A DNA stretch of 64,000 nt from Hyalella azteca (Eukaryota > Arthropoda > Malacostraca > Amphipoda > Hyalellidae): assembly GCF_000764305.2 (NCBI RefSeq), contig NW_025936295.1, positions 124,001 through 188,000 of the forward strand. The letters are read 5' to 3'. Shown in pieces: positions 32,880 through 44,904 of the stretch. Position numbers and translations under genes: made by a program. The notes under the pieces are model-generated. The model was not told where the DNA came from. It did no database searches and saw only the letters and a list, made by a program, of their open reading frames with translations. The number at the start of each line of letters is the position of its first letter. The first letter of the stretch is position 1.

Positions 32880-35067
32880 CTAAATCATTTTTGATTGATC
32901 TTCAGTAGAATTTGTAGTCAAACCCACATTTAGCGGATTTCCCTCGATTTTAAATAAATTATGCGCGAAGGAGTTTTGAGGCCATTGATTTTCTATTGCC
33001 AAGTTGTCCAACTTTGGATTTTCAAGTTGCATTGACAATTCATCAGTCGGCGCGGTGTTCCCAGGCTCCAAATTTTGTTCAGAGTTCAAATTCGTATTCT
33101 TTTTCTCTGTCTCGTGTTGGAGAGAATAATTTAACGGTTGCGTCAATAAATCCAAAGCTTCATTGGCAGTAGAGTCTGAAGTTAATGAATGCGTCAAAGA
33201 AGGGGCAACCGACTCGGTTTGACTTTTATCCGAATAACTGCCAATACTTTGTTGAATAGATGAATCAATATTCACTAATGGGTTTAGTGCTGAAGAGTGA
33301 CTTTGCTGATATGCTTCGATCGTCGCGTGGCTTGACTCAGGGTTACGAGGTCCTTCGGCTGACACATCGGTCAACTTAGGGTTTAGTTGCTCCAAATCTT
33401 CTTCAGATTCCACTGACTCGTCACTTTCCTCGAAATTTTGTGAGGAGTTTAGCTGAGGCTCTAAATTGTGGGTTTCATAGTGATGCTCCCTATCAGATTC
33501 CACTGACTCGTCACTTTCCTCGAAATTTTGAGAGGAGTTTCGTTGAGTCTTTATATTGTGGGTTTCATAGTGATGCTCCCTAGGAGGAAAGGGTGCTGAA
33601 GAACTATCGGTGGAGGTGAGAGACGATCCGGTGTATTCAACCGACGCAGTTCTTTCTGTAGGCTCATCGAGAATACGCGATTCCAAAAAATTATCATTTA
33701 ATTTTCTTTGTTCTGTTGAGTTTCTTGCCTCTAGGTCCGGGTTTGTTGTGCGGTTCATCTTAGGCTGATTATTTCCTATAACTGACTCGCTAATCCACGT
33801 AATGTTTTTATGTATCAAATCGTCATTAGGATCTGCAATCGGATTTTTGATAGTGTCTTCGGTAGAAGATTGTTGTTTCAACGATGAAACAGAAACTTCA
33901 TGGTCTATGTAATCTTGAGTAGTTACTTGAGGTGAAGAAATATTATTAAAGCTGGACGAATTCTTACATTTTTCTCCTGTTTCCGTTACATTTCCATTTC
34001 TTGTGGGAGTGGTGGTACCAGGTCGATCAATTCCATACATGCAGCCAAAGACCACGATCATGCTGGCGATAAAAATTGCCACTGCTATACAACCCTGGAA
34101 ATAGAATGTTTTTACTATGATTGCCCAAATTAAACATAAAGCTTACTAAAAGTTCGCATTTCGACAGTTTATTAGAAGCACAAGCATGAGCAACAAGATT
34201 AAAAATACGGGTATCATTATAAACGTCACCACTAGAGCAAGATTCGTAATCGCTTTTATAAACACATTAAACACATATAAAGGATTCAAACACATTGAAC
34301 GTGTAATCATTTCAAGCAGAAAAGCAAAGAGTAGAAAATAATACGAGGTAAACTTTTATCAACGAAAGTTAAGATAAATGAGGTCTCATCACAAAAATTT
34401 TAATCTACAAAACTGACCTTTAATCACTAAACCTAAAGAAAATTCCTGTGAGAATAGCATTAAATCCAAACAGAAAAAATTTCAGATTTAAAACATATAG
34501 ATAAATGAAAAATATCAGTATATTGGATTAATTTTGATAAAAAATGTTGTTCATTACAAATGTATCTCTTCCATTGCGGAATGATATTTTTATGGAAGTC
34601 AGTTTTTATGAAACTACAATAGCATTTTGTGCCTTGAACTAAACTGAATATACTCTATTAGTAACCGAGCACCTGTTCATAATTCGCAAAAGAGAGTTCG
34701 GATTTGCCAAGTGTTTAAGATCATCAATATTGGAAGAGTGAATTACGGGATCGAACCCTTCAGCTAGATGTGAAAATTCAGGTTGAAATTGAAGAGTGTG
34801 GTTAAGCAGGGCGACAACATTGGGTTATTAAGTTGTAGTTGTTGAGTTCGAGACTCAAAACAAGCAAATTAAATTTGGCCATGCCTCTATAGAATTGGCG
34901 ACAGGAGCCGGATCTTTAGTGCTGACTTAACTTACTTGGATAAATTCAGTTATAAAAAAGAAACTTACCTTAAATCTTACACATCGCTTAGAACGAGGCG
35001 AACTCTCGCAATTGTTTTCCGCTGATGTTTCCTCAGGTTTTGTGACGTCATATGAACCATAAATCAT
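32880..35067 (-). CDS. Type II membrane protein with long Ser/Thr/Asn-rich ectodomain
   Basis: Two exons: 35067-34969 (33 codons, donor AAG|GTAAGT) and 34094-32880 (acceptor CTATTTCCAG), phase 0, giving 437 residues. Residues 1-33 are hydrophilic and basic at the end (SKRCVRFK). Residues 34-55 are one hydrophobic helix (GCIAVAIFIASMIVVFGCMY), so the C-terminus is predicted to face out. The remaining 380 residues are rich in Ser, Thr, Asn, Glu and Pro with many N-glycosylation sequons, almost no cysteine, and a 30-residue tandem duplication (REHHYETHN...NSSQNFEESDESVES, about 33404-33583). It resembles a mucin-like or disordered glycoprotein stalk. I do not recognise a family. An in-frame TGA before the ATG supports the start, and a TATA box lies about 210 bp upstream. 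Confidence 0.82.
34745..34915 (+). mobile_element. Diverged tRNA-derived SINE fragment in an intron
   Basis: Contains TTAAGCAGGGCGACAACA and GTTGAGTTCGAGACTC (B-box-like), then GGCGACAGGAGCC. It aligns loosely with the better preserved SINE at 44.01 kb. It lies in the intron of the membrane-protein gene, antisense to it. Confidence 0.5.
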
Positions 35068-35279
35068 GATGACTTTTCACTGAACAAATTCTTCGATAAA
35101 TTTCGTAGAGCAATTGAAATGTAGAGGGATTATCTATTGAGAATCCGTTTACTACATAATCAGGTAGAAGATTTGACAAAGTTTAAACTTTGATCGATGT
35201 AAAAAGTTTAAGACCACCAAACTTTGTTCCCAGTATCTTTAGAGCTTACGTTCAGGAACAAGCCCTCGTACTAGACTGC

Positions 35280-35287
35280 CTTTTATA
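35280..35287 (-). promoter_or_regulatory. TATA box of the membrane-protein gene
   Basis: TATAAAAG in the context GATATAAAAGGCAGTC, about 215 bp upstream of the ATG at 35067. A 16-bp perfect palindrome CAAAGTTTAAACTTTG (35177-35192) falls in the predicted 5' untranslated region. Confidence 0.65.
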
Positions 35288-35289
35288 TC

Positions 35290-36680
35290 TTGATACCTGA
35301 ACTGAAATTGAGAAATTCAATCACGAATAATGAAAAAATTGATCTCTGTCGTGATCCGATTAAGCTTTCGAAAGGCCACATTTTAAAAGGTATTTGTTCA
35401 GCAATCGAGCGCACTACGTTGAAATAATAATTAGTAAACTTGATCTTCCTAATTAATGCAAGGTAGGGTGCCTAAACTGACAATCTATACATGATCACTT
35501 AATGAATCGACCGTTCGTGCTCGATTAGAATACGGAATGACGAGTGTCCGGAGAAGCTTCTCACTCTAAACTACTGTTTCCAAACTTTTTTGCTTCTTCT
35601 TGGTTATTTTCCACTAGATATTGGTACATTAAATTTCAATAATTAAAATGTTAGTAGTTTAATCCGACATTTTTTGGTCGTTGTGAAGGGTTGCGGATAA
35701 CCGGACAATATGTAGTGAACATTGAACATTCGCTGAAGTTAGTCATGTTCAGAGATGGCTTGAAATTTAACGCATGAACTTCAGTAATATATCCCCGCAA
35801 ATGATCCTACGATTCGACCGCAGCTGTGTCCGAACATGAGCGATTTTTCTCTTGAATGGAAGGTCTCCACAATTCTATTTATATTTGATCCAGCAACGCC
35901 CCAATGATGGGCTTAAATAAAACAAGTCTCCCACCCAATTATATTGCGTCCCACCTACTTGGGGCGCGCTCCTACTTGCAGGAACTACTGCTCTATAATT
36001 TTGTTCAATTGAGATTTTATTGAAGATTTACCAGATAATATTGCTCATGCTTCAATGTCAGAATCATCTACACCTGAAACTTTAAGAGCGTTCGTTCAAA
36101 TTGCTCGAATTTTTTGACGTCCCCGAATTAGATTGCTGAAATTAGGGTTCGAGCACAAACGATGATAATTAACTTCTTTTACTGTATATTCATTAAGTGT
36201 ACGATAGATTGGACAATAATTGCTACTTAAAGCAATTACTGCTACGAAAAATTTTCAACTTCAACTTCAACAACTCTTCATATTGAATAGATCAGCGTTC
36301 ATTTGCAAAATAAATTAAAAAACTAACATTCTTTGCCTGATCCTGCATCAAAAATGTAAGGCCCGAAATGCAGTATTGTTCACATCATATTTATTGTCAC
36401 TAATGTATGATTGTTTTTTTTGAACCAATTGTTTGGAAAGCAGCATCTTAATAATGAGTGTTTAGCAAGTTTCGATTCAGTTTAGTTTAGACTATAGGCT
36501 AACTGATGACATAATAAATGAATTTGAAGGTTAGGTAATGTATTAGTAAATCTTATTCACGTAACAGGATATTGAAATGAGTTAGAAAGTCTGAGCCGAA
36601 ATGCCTTGAGTCTTTAATGCATCAAGAACTGCATTTGTCGTTTCTTTGAACATATTGAACGAATGCATGGCAATCAACAC
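35290..36680. other. Intergenic, no gene seen
   Basis: AT-rich sequence with no supported exon or element. Confidence 0.4.
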
Positions 36681-37713
36681 CGGGTTATAAAACGTTATTA
36701 TTATTAATTATTGCTTGGCGTAAACCACTTACCGTACAGTTACGGAAGATCGATATCAGTATTATTATTTTTCGCGTATTTTTCTGGTTCACAAAAAACT
36801 TTTTCACAGTTTCGTTTGAAAACAACTCTGTGTGTGAAGGCGTGTGGCAACATCTACAGCGAACTTATCTATTACAGTCTTTCTTGTTCATTGGTCATTA
36901 AGGCCACATTGACCAGACGCGTGTAGTGCAACATACTCGAGCATATTCCGATAATGGTGGGTGCCGTTCTAGTCTCTTGAAGCATTTAATTAAGAAGTTT
37001 GTTTGATGTAAGAAGACGAGTGGATATGGACTATTGTAATACTGGTCGTTAGCGACACTTGTGAAGACTAAGCAAATTCAGATTCTGTGATGAAATATTT
37101 AGGCTTGATACGACTCAAATGCTGTTTTTTTCTCGAAAGCATCGCGTTCCATTATCCAAAGGCATGTGAAGTTTATGCTTGGTATGCAATAGTATTCTAA
37201 AATCACACTACTATAGTTACTGTGAAGTGTGACTGGATATTTAAATCTTTTGACTTGTCCTGCGGCGCATCGTCGCTTTCATATAACCTAGCGATGCCGA
37301 TTCGGCTCAATTAGCCTAAACTGTTGAAAATTGTCTTCTCATGTCTTTTGTGATCGCACTGTATGTACGAAGCTGTTCACGAATATACGTCAAAGTGTTT
37401 CGGGTTTGTGGGTCGAAAGCCCATAACATGCGTGGCTGTTTGACGATGATTTGCCTGCTTTTCAAGGTTTATGATGTACGTAAAAGAGAAGTAGAACAGA
37501 GGCTAGCATTTTGAATGTAAAGCTTTTCCAGCTCTGTAACCCCATCTCCCATAGAGCTCCATCCCTTTTAAGGTTCTGGTAATGTCAATTGTCGGTCTAT
37601 AGGCCTACTATAGTTTCCATTTTACAGGAGCTGGTTCAGTTCGACATTGTGGATGGTGTGCCTAAATCGTAGATTTTATTTCGAATTAATCCTCCATCTA
37701 TCTCTTTTCCCAG
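36681..37713 (+). other. Upstream region and probable intron of the 37.7-kb gene
   Basis: TTATAAAA at 36685-36692 is a plausible TATA box. A possible first exon ends ATAATG|GTGGGT at 36956, which would give the same ATG|intron layout as the crustins, but spacing does not match and other ATGs intervene. Unresolved. Confidence 0.3.
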
Positions 37714-37725
37714 ATTTCCATACGA

Positions 37726-38298
37726 ATGTTTGTGATGGTTGCCACGGGTGTGGCTGCCTCGCTGGTCTCGGGCCAGGTCACAACTACGACGACACCTCGT
37801 CCCGTTAACCCCTATGTCCCGCTAGGGCATCACGCCGGGGCATTTGATGGTCAGAGGTTCCTTGGGGGCGGCCATCATGGGCATCACAAACCACATCATG
37901 GATACGGGGACGGTCAAGGCTATCAAAGTGGATACGGCCGAGGCTACGGAGGTGGCTACGGCCAAGGTTTTGGTTATGGTGGAGGTCAAGTTGGGAGCTA
38001 CGGTGATGGTTATGGCCCAGCCCACAGTGGAGGCTACGGTGATGGTTATGGCCCAGCTTACAGTGGGGGTTACGGTGATGGTTATGGCCTAGCTTACGGT
38101 GGGGGCTACGGTGATGGCTATGGCCTAGCTTACGGTGGGGGCTACGGTGATGGTTATGGCCCATCTTATGGCGGAGGCTACAGTGATAGCTATGGCCAAG
38201 CTTACGGTGGGGGTTACAGTGGTGGTTATGGTCATAACTTAGGAGAATTCGGTGGCGGTTACGGTGGTGGCTCAGTAGGATATGGCGGAGGCTACTGA
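37726..38298 (+). CDS. Secreted Gly/Tyr-rich repeat protein
   Basis: The exon begins at 37714 after a TCTTTTCCCAG acceptor and reads ISIRMFVMVATGVAASLVSG. Translation starts either at the in-frame ATG at 37726 (190 residues) or at an ATG closing an upstream exon, as in the crustins (195 residues). A signal peptide is followed by a Thr/Pro stretch (TTTTTPRPVNPYVP), a His-rich segment (GGGHHGHHKPHHGYG), and about seven 12-residue repeats of the type GYGDGYGPAYGG encoded by 36-bp tandem DNA repeats. Proteins of this composition occur as glycine-rich antimicrobial peptides (including crustacean ones) and as cuticle or byssus-type structural proteins. The sequence does not decide between these. 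It lies next to another Gly/Tyr-rich gene at 40.7 kb. Confidence 0.8.
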   Translation: MFVMVATGVAASLVSGQVTTTTTPRPVNPYVPLGHHAGAFDGQRFLGGGHHGHHKPHHGYGDGQGYQSGYGRGYGGGYGQGFGYGGGQVGSYGDGYGPAHSGGYGDGYGPAYSGGYGDGYGLAYGGGYGDGYGLAYGGGYGDGYGPSYGGGYSDSYGQAYGGGYSGGYGHNLGEFGGGYGGGSVGYGGGY

Positions 38299-40747
38299 GC
38301 CATTAGCTGCTACGACCACGTCTGAGAACAGAAGATGAGACCTACAGACCAAGATGCGTACATGCATACATGTAATGACGGAGCTAGTAAATAGTGAATG
38401 AATAACATGGTATATCTGTTTTATTTGTCCACTACACTATCCTGTACTGTACTTATGTGCATTGAAATTCTTAAGCCTGAATTTCATTCAGTGAAGCGTT
38501 AACCCCATTCCTAACCTATGATAGGACGACGCTAGCATGGTTTGAAATGTATTAGTGGCTAAATTTTCTCTGACGATTCAAGATTAAATTAATTATGTCC
38601 TACTTACTTGAGACAGTAAGCTTGAAGTAGAACGTACAGGAAAATTTCTAAAATAGCCCATCGACGCTGATTCTTCTGGTACATTGATCTTGCTCCTACA
38701 AGGCTGTAAGGAATGAGGTGGGTGCAGCGACTGTTGTACGTAATCCGCACTGACAGATACAAATAACTCGGGATATCTTTATATCGAGTGAATACACCAT
38801 TAACTTCTGTAGTTGACGACTATTCAGTGCGCTGGAGTCCGCGTTTGCAGTTCTGTCCAATGTGGAGATAAAGCTTAAAACCAGTTTTTTTTCTGAACTA
38901 CGGAGCTAATTAGTTGTAATACACACAGCATGAAGACGACCTTCAATTACTAGGGCCTTGATGACGTCTAAAGTTGTAGCTCTGCTGCTGGGCGGCTCCT
39001 TGCATGCCGGCCAGAACCAAGGTTTGACCATCCACAAGTGTTGTGGGCATGCAGAAGCAAGTTTGGAGTAGCAAGTTAGACCTTTCGGAAAAACTTTGAA
39101 TAGAGTTCTCCATCACATTTGTAATCGTCATTGATTGCGTTCATGTCATGCCATTAGAGAGTTTGAAAGGAAGCAGGACAAGGACTAGAAGAAATATCCG
39201 CATTCTATTTCTCTCGAATATTAGATATTTCGCTATTTAAAGTATTTATTGAAATTTTATAGAATACAAATTATCAGGAGCTGGAAATGATGAGGTTTAT
39301 GATAGATTCCATTGAGTAAGTAAAAGATTCATAGTACACTGAATACTGTCCTATTGAAGTATCCTGTCTTCCAAGGGAGCGCAGTGAAGTGAATGAAATA
39401 AAGCTGAATTATCAAGAGCTCTTCAAGAACCCCCTGCATTGAACTGCGTGTCGATCCGATGCAACCTCGTATATATCTCAACATTACTGGAACTTATATA
39501 GTAAGAATGCTCCTGTGAGTATGAATAAGATTTATCCATGTTCGCACAGCCAATTTCAACGCATAATACAGAAAAAATGAACATGGAGTATACCGAAATA
39601 CTTTAAATTATAACAACTTTGTCCTACAGGTAATGTACACGGAAAAAAGCTATCTAGACTTTCCCTTTCAAGCTCAACGCAATGGAGTATGGAGAGCAGC
39701 CTACTTCTTTAGTGGGCTTTTTCTGTGCCCTGAATAAGCGCACCTTTGGTATGAACTAAGTCACGTAATCTTCCTCCGTAGTTTTTTACACACAATGCAA
39801 ATGTTGAAATGTCCATTGTGATTCGCGGTACATTGCGGGAAGCGGGTTTAATTCATAAATAGCAGTCGATGTTCGTTCCAATTTACTAGTGATCAGTCAT
39901 GCGATAGACAAACTTAGCCTGGCCAAGCGATATCAATAACCTGCTAACTGCATATATGGCGTCCGTTACCCCGCATGCATAATCCAGCGTAGCAAATTCT
40001 TCAGTTATATGCCAGACTTTGATTCGTGTTCCAGGACAACTTGTAGTTCGACGATCACAGTGCAAGGCCTTGTATTCAAGAAATTTTGGTATAGACGACG
40101 TATCAATTATATATGTATATTATAGACGTATCCCCAGGGAGTAAGGGAAGTTGTCGAACGACAATAATGAAATGGTTAAATTTAGTTCGAATTCATCACT
40201 GCAAGAAGGAACATAGGGTCAATGGAATCAGTGTAAGTTCAGAAACTTGCGGTACAGTCGCTGCCCAATCACGAACTACCTCGTACCCCGCAAGAGAACT
40301 GTTCAAGGTTCGCAGTTTCGTCCTCGAGTTTGGTTTCCACCACAATTCGCCAGTAGCGGCAGTTTCGATAAAGAGGTTTCAAATTATTGGAATCTAGTAC
40401 TCGTATGACGGCTCATGCTGCAATAACTAGAAACAAATCACGTTTCACGCAGGAGTATCAGCAAATTTCCGAACGTAATTTGATTCCACGAATATCGTTG
40501 ACGGACATTTGGTTCAAGTAAAATAAGTAACATCTCGTCAACCTCGAGCCGAGCCAAAGGTTGTCCTTGAAGGAACGAATGAAAAGCACATCAATACGTA
40601 TTTTTTATATAGTCTTAACTTAGCTTAATACGCTGGATCGTACCAAGTCCTACTTGGTTCACTGAACGGCATGGAAACAATTTTTTCCTAAATTGCAATA
40701 AACTCCCAATTTCCATCGGGGCCGGTACTATATGCCTCCTACGCACT
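38299..40747. other. Intergenic between the two Gly/Tyr-rich genes
   Basis: No gene is supported. A short frame at 38960-39071 reads MTSKVVALLLGGSLHAGQNQ, like a signal peptide, but has no downstream support. Confidence 0.4.
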
Positions 40748-41284
40748 TTACCGACCGTACCCTCCTCCATACCCGCCGTACCCTCCTCCATACCCGCCGT
40801 ACCCTCCTCCATACCCGCCGTACCCTCCTCCATACCCGCCGTACCCTCCTCCATAACCTCCACCACTACCACCGTATCCACTTCCGTATCCCCCAAGATA
40901 GTCTCCACCATATCCTGCGTAACCTACATCATCGTAGTTGCTCCCGTAACCACCATCACCATATCCTCCGTTATAGCCGTAGCCTCCGTACCCGCCGTAT
41001 CTACCTAACCCTGAACCATATCCTGCGCTAACTCCGTAACCGCCACTTCTGAATTCGGTGCGACCAGGCCGCACGACATCCGATGCATCACGCAACGGAT
41101 CGTTTGGTCGAGAGGGCGGTAGTCTGACTGGGGGGTTAGGAGGGCCGCCGGGTCTTCCGACGTCAGGTCGATCAGTTATAGGAGGCGCTGGTTCCTGAGG
41201 CAGGTTAACAGGATTCGTGGCCCCCATGACAAGAAGTGTAGTAAACAGCACCAGCAGCCGCGTGATCTGAGGGGTGAACAACAT
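40748..41284 (-). CDS. Secreted Gly/Tyr-rich protein with Pro-rich N-terminal region
   Basis: 178 residues: signal peptide (MLFTPQITRLLVLFTTLLVM), a Pro/Arg-rich region (residues about 25-75, PPNPPVRLPPSRPNDPLRD), then Gly/Tyr repeats ending in five copies of a 7-residue unit (GGYGGYG) encoded by a 21-bp tandem repeat at 40757-40860. TTGTTCACCCCTCAG before ATCACGCGG looks like a splice acceptor, which would make the mature start M|ITRLL as in the crustins. I found no ATG|GT on this strand within 1.5 kb upstream, so the ATG at 41284 is used. Either a glycine-rich antimicrobial or a cuticular protein; undecided. Confidence 0.78.
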   Translation of the reverse strand: MLFTPQITRLLVLFTTLLVMGATNPVNLPQEPAPPITDRPDVGRPGGPPNPPVRLPPSRPNDPLRDASDVVRPGRTEFRSGGYGVSAGYGSGLGRYGGYGGYGYNGGYGDGGYGSNYDDVGYAGYGGDYLGGYGSGYGGSGGGYGGGYGGYGGGYGGYGGGYGGYGGGYGGYGGGYGR

Positions 41285-44004
41285 TCAGTCAGTTTTCGGA
41301 GGATGCCCCTAACAAGACTATATTTACGTTGTTACTGTGACTAGGTAATTACAGTTCGATGCATCACCAGGTTTAGTTCAGTAAGATGCATGTTCAATCA
41401 GCAAGGTTGAGCAAGATAACAGGTTAGTATCCCACACCCGCTGCTATGCGTTATTTTCCCGTATTACAATATCTTAATGGTAATTATGGACAGCTTTGGT
41501 TACGCGGGATCAATCATTCCACGCTGTGTGAATACATTTAGCCACATTTAGATCGAAATCCACTTCGCACGTGGGTATCTAGTTTGTAGACTAGCAGATG
41601 CATGCGTACACCGTATACATGACTAGAAATTTTCACCGTATGCAGTTTCTCAACACAACGTAGTTACGAAGCTTCTTGACCTCTGATTGGGCAGAAAATA
41701 TCCAATAGTGCAAAAAATCACTCAAAATTTGATACGTAACACGTGTATGGTGCATCAGCTTCGAACCAAAACCACATTGCTATCCCAACTAAAGGCTTAT
41801 AACACTGTTTCTGTACCGCAAACTGCAATTGCTAAATTTCGCCCCCATGCTTTTCAACATATCCCGAGAGTGCTCTACATTCTCGCTACATACACTTACT
41901 AGCAAGCACATTGTCACTTTGCGATTTCGATTCCGAACCGAACGTTCGCCGCCAAGTATCGGGGGTGCTTGCGCAGTGGTTACGGAAGCAGGTCTGGCAT
42001 TAAAGACACGATAAATACAAATAGCTATTTCGTGTTGGTCTAAGGGATGGCTTGAAAATGATCACCTTAGCTGAACTTGCGCCGTTCGAAAAACTTGGAG
42101 TTTTGTAATGATATGATTCTGAGCATAAAATTTCAATAACGAATATTGTGTACCTCTATCATCCATCAATTTTTTATCGTTTGATGTTGATAAATCTTTA
42201 GAGACTTGAGGCCTTGTGCGGGAAAAATCGAGTGAAATTAAATTCCGTCCGTTATTTCGTTCAATTTTAATATATTTAAATTATGCAAACTGAATCTTCA
42301 AGCAAAATATTCATCGGTAAAATTTTCCGTCTGCATCGAAATGTACCAATAATTACGAGGTCAGTATTAAGTGTCAGTAGGGTAAAAAATGGACCATGAA
42401 TTTTTTTTGAAAGGTTTCAAGTCGATTGAACTTATAACTATAAAATGCCGACCTTTCACATCGTGCGCCGCGGACTCATAAATATTTGCGCTTACATGCT
42501 TCGCTGCCATAAGATAATACTGATGGCAAGTTCATACATTTTTATTAGTTATGCGATCATAATATCACACAGAACAGCTTCACATTTTTTTGCTTTTTCA
42601 AGTATAGTGCAGTATTGCGTAGCCAACCTTATGTCGAACTTTCAAACAAATTAGCCACAGACGGAAGTAAATTTCTCAAGTTGCTTGAATAAGACGCAAA
42701 TAATTAAACAATTAAAGATATAGCAAGCTATGTAAAATTTGAATAAATCATTCATGATTGTTTCTTTGGCCGTAAAATTGTCTTAAATCACCAAATCTGC
42801 TTTTCTGTGGGTTAATGGTAAAAAATGGTTATTGGGACTTCAAACAAAATTTTAGCTTCAATTGCCACCAAATTTTGGTTGTTGATTATAAATAACAGCT
42901 TGTCGAAGACGTAGCAAGAATACATAAGAAATGGATTTACGTGCACCTAGGATTGCCAGTAATTTCTCTCTTGATGATTTATTTGCACGAGAAGACGCAA
43001 CCGAGATGACTACTACTCAGTCAAAGCAGGTGTTATTGGAAGCAATGATAGGAAAAAATTTTTCAAACTACAAATACTGATTTTGGAAGCAATTAATTGC
43101 TAAGAAAAGTTATCACATTTTCATGAAAAGCGCCAGATTATTCTAAAGTGCAATAACACCTCACTGATCAATCTCAGTTATTCATGGAGAAACTTAATTA
43201 GACTGATTTTCATTCGATATTTTTCGTCTCAAAATTACGATTCGTTGCAAAGTTTGGACAATGTTATTAATTTTTGTTTAATGAGCATATAAAAGAGACC
43301 CTTCAATAATCTTAAAAGATGTACATCATCATTTGAGAGCATGGATACAACAGACTATGATTATAACTGAACGCCTATTTGAAATTCAAACGAAAAAGTT
43401 CAATTTATGAGCAACTGACGTATCATTAATTTTTCGCGTAATTTGTTATTGCTGCAGTCATAGGAAATGTACGACATTATTGATGGCATCTAGAGTATCT
43501 GAAAACTTTTAAAAGACAATAAAAAATCACGATATTTGACAAGGTAGTTTTATCGTGATTGGGGTGATTTTGGTGAAGGGAGATTTTTTTAATTCAAGGG
43601 TTTGGCACATTTAACTATTCGTCACTTTCAATCTAAATAGCCTATGAATTATTAATTGGCATACAAATGTTTTTGAACGCTTCGAACTATGAACATTATT
43701 TAAAATAAGTGGTATTCACTGCCTGGAATGCAGATTTTATTCATTGTATTATCGAACTGATCTAATTTATATATAATAATAGAGTACGAAGCCTATAATC
43801 AATAAATTTTGTACACCAATGGATTGTCCAAAGCTTATGAGAATTTCATTTAAAAGCCAACATAGAGAGCAATTTACAAGCTTGTAGAACATGGCTGCTT
43901 TACGAGAGACGTTGAAAATAAAATTCGTGATGTGTTCGAAGTTCAAAGGTCCGCTTAGTGTTGTTCAGACTGCTGGAAAACTGAAAATTTTTGAACTTGG
44001 AAAG
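41285..44004. other. Long intergenic stretch, no gene seen
   Basis: About 2.7 kb of AT-rich sequence. Short frames lack codon bias, splice context or family resemblance. TAAATATAG at 41317-41325 (minus strand) is the only promoter-like motif near the 40.7-kb gene. Confidence 0.4.
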
Positions 44005-44011
44005 AGGAGGT

Positions 44012-44257
44012 GGCCCAATGGTTAAAGTTCAGAGTACCAAGATTGACGCACTAGAGAGGCGCGGGATCGATCCCAGCTCTGTGTGCCAGTTTCTGGTCAG
44101 AATCAGCAAGGAGGCCGGGCGGTTAAGCACAGCAGAATTGTAGCAGGGAGTTGCGAGTTCGAGACCTCAAAATGCTGTGAATATTCTGCGATGTTAAGGA
44201 TCAGCGACAGGCCTACGGCCTATAAGCAATAAACGCTGAAACCGCTATTATTATTAT
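44012..44257 (+). mobile_element. tRNA-derived SINE with TSD
   Basis: About 246 bp. The 5' tRNA-like part (GGCCCAATGGTTAAAG A-box region, GGGATCGATCCCAGC B-box-like loop) is followed by a second tRNA-like block with GAGTTCGAGACCTC, then a GATCAGCGACAGGCCTACGG body and a (TTA)n tail. AGGAGGT at 44005-44011 and 44258-44264 is a probable target duplication. It could be mistaken for a real tRNA, but no complete cloverleaf is seen. Confidence 0.7.
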
Positions 44258-44264
44258 AGGAGGT

Positions 44265-44704
44265 CACGCATTGCTCGTCCAGATAAATTATAATTTAATA
44301 GTGCTTTCTTCAATTTTTGTAGTTATTACATGCTCGAGGTTCGTATTAAGAGTCTATTTTGTGCTGGTCGGCGAAAGAAGAAAAGCTCATAATGACCAGA
44401 ATTCAATTGAATTTTATTGGCTGAGAACGGAGTGCGTTAATCGCGCAATAATGTCTGCAAGGAAAAATTTGTTATATGTATATCCATCGTTATGAGGCGA
44501 ATTTTGATGCATTCACTAGCTTCAGCCGACATTTAATTTGGGAATGTACTGCAAGAGACGATGCTAAGTTTTCGTTGCAATATCATCAATAATCCAAGGT
44601 GTCTCAGCCATAGAAGCTACTAACTACTTTCAGTCCCAACGGTTGTATAGTAGTACATTTTAGCGGTGTCAGCGTTAACTAGGCCGTTACATATGACGCA
44701 CATA
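44265..44704. other. Spacer between inverted SINE copies
   Basis: No gene is seen in this roughly 440-bp stretch. Confidence 0.4.
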
Positions 44705-44875
44705 CTTAACATCGCAGAATATTCACAGCTTGTTGCGGTCTCGAACACGCAACTCATTGATCCAATTTTGGTGTTTCATATACCGCCTTGCCTCCTCTCC
44801 AATTCGACCAGAACATGTGGAGGAAGCTGAAATCAAGCCCATAACTTTCTGCTCCAACTGGTACTCTGAACGATG
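44705..44875 (-). mobile_element. Second SINE copy, inverted
   Basis: Reverse complement reads GTTCAGAGTACCAG...GTTGCGTGTTCGAGACCGCA...GTGAATATTCTGCGATGTTA, matching the 44.01-kb SINE. Its 5' end abuts a palindrome (ATGGTTGAAC...GTTCAACCAT, 44874-44904). Confidence 0.65.
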
Positions 44876-44904
44876 GTTGAACTAGCAGATATAGTTCAAC
44901 CATG

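Noticed and set aside
36711..36926. 71-codon frame downstream of a TATA-like motif
   Set aside because: It begins with a TTG codon and lacks codon bias; more likely 5' untranslated or intron sequence of the 37.7-kb gene.
38960..39071. Short frame starting MTSKVVALLLGGSLHAGQNQ
   Set aside because: Resembles a signal peptide, but is only 36 codons, with an equally open antisense frame and no promoter or splice support.
44012..44090. A genuine tRNA gene at the SINE head
   Set aside because: A-box and B-box-like blocks are present, but no complete cloverleaf could be drawn, and the unit is repeated with a SINE body and tail.
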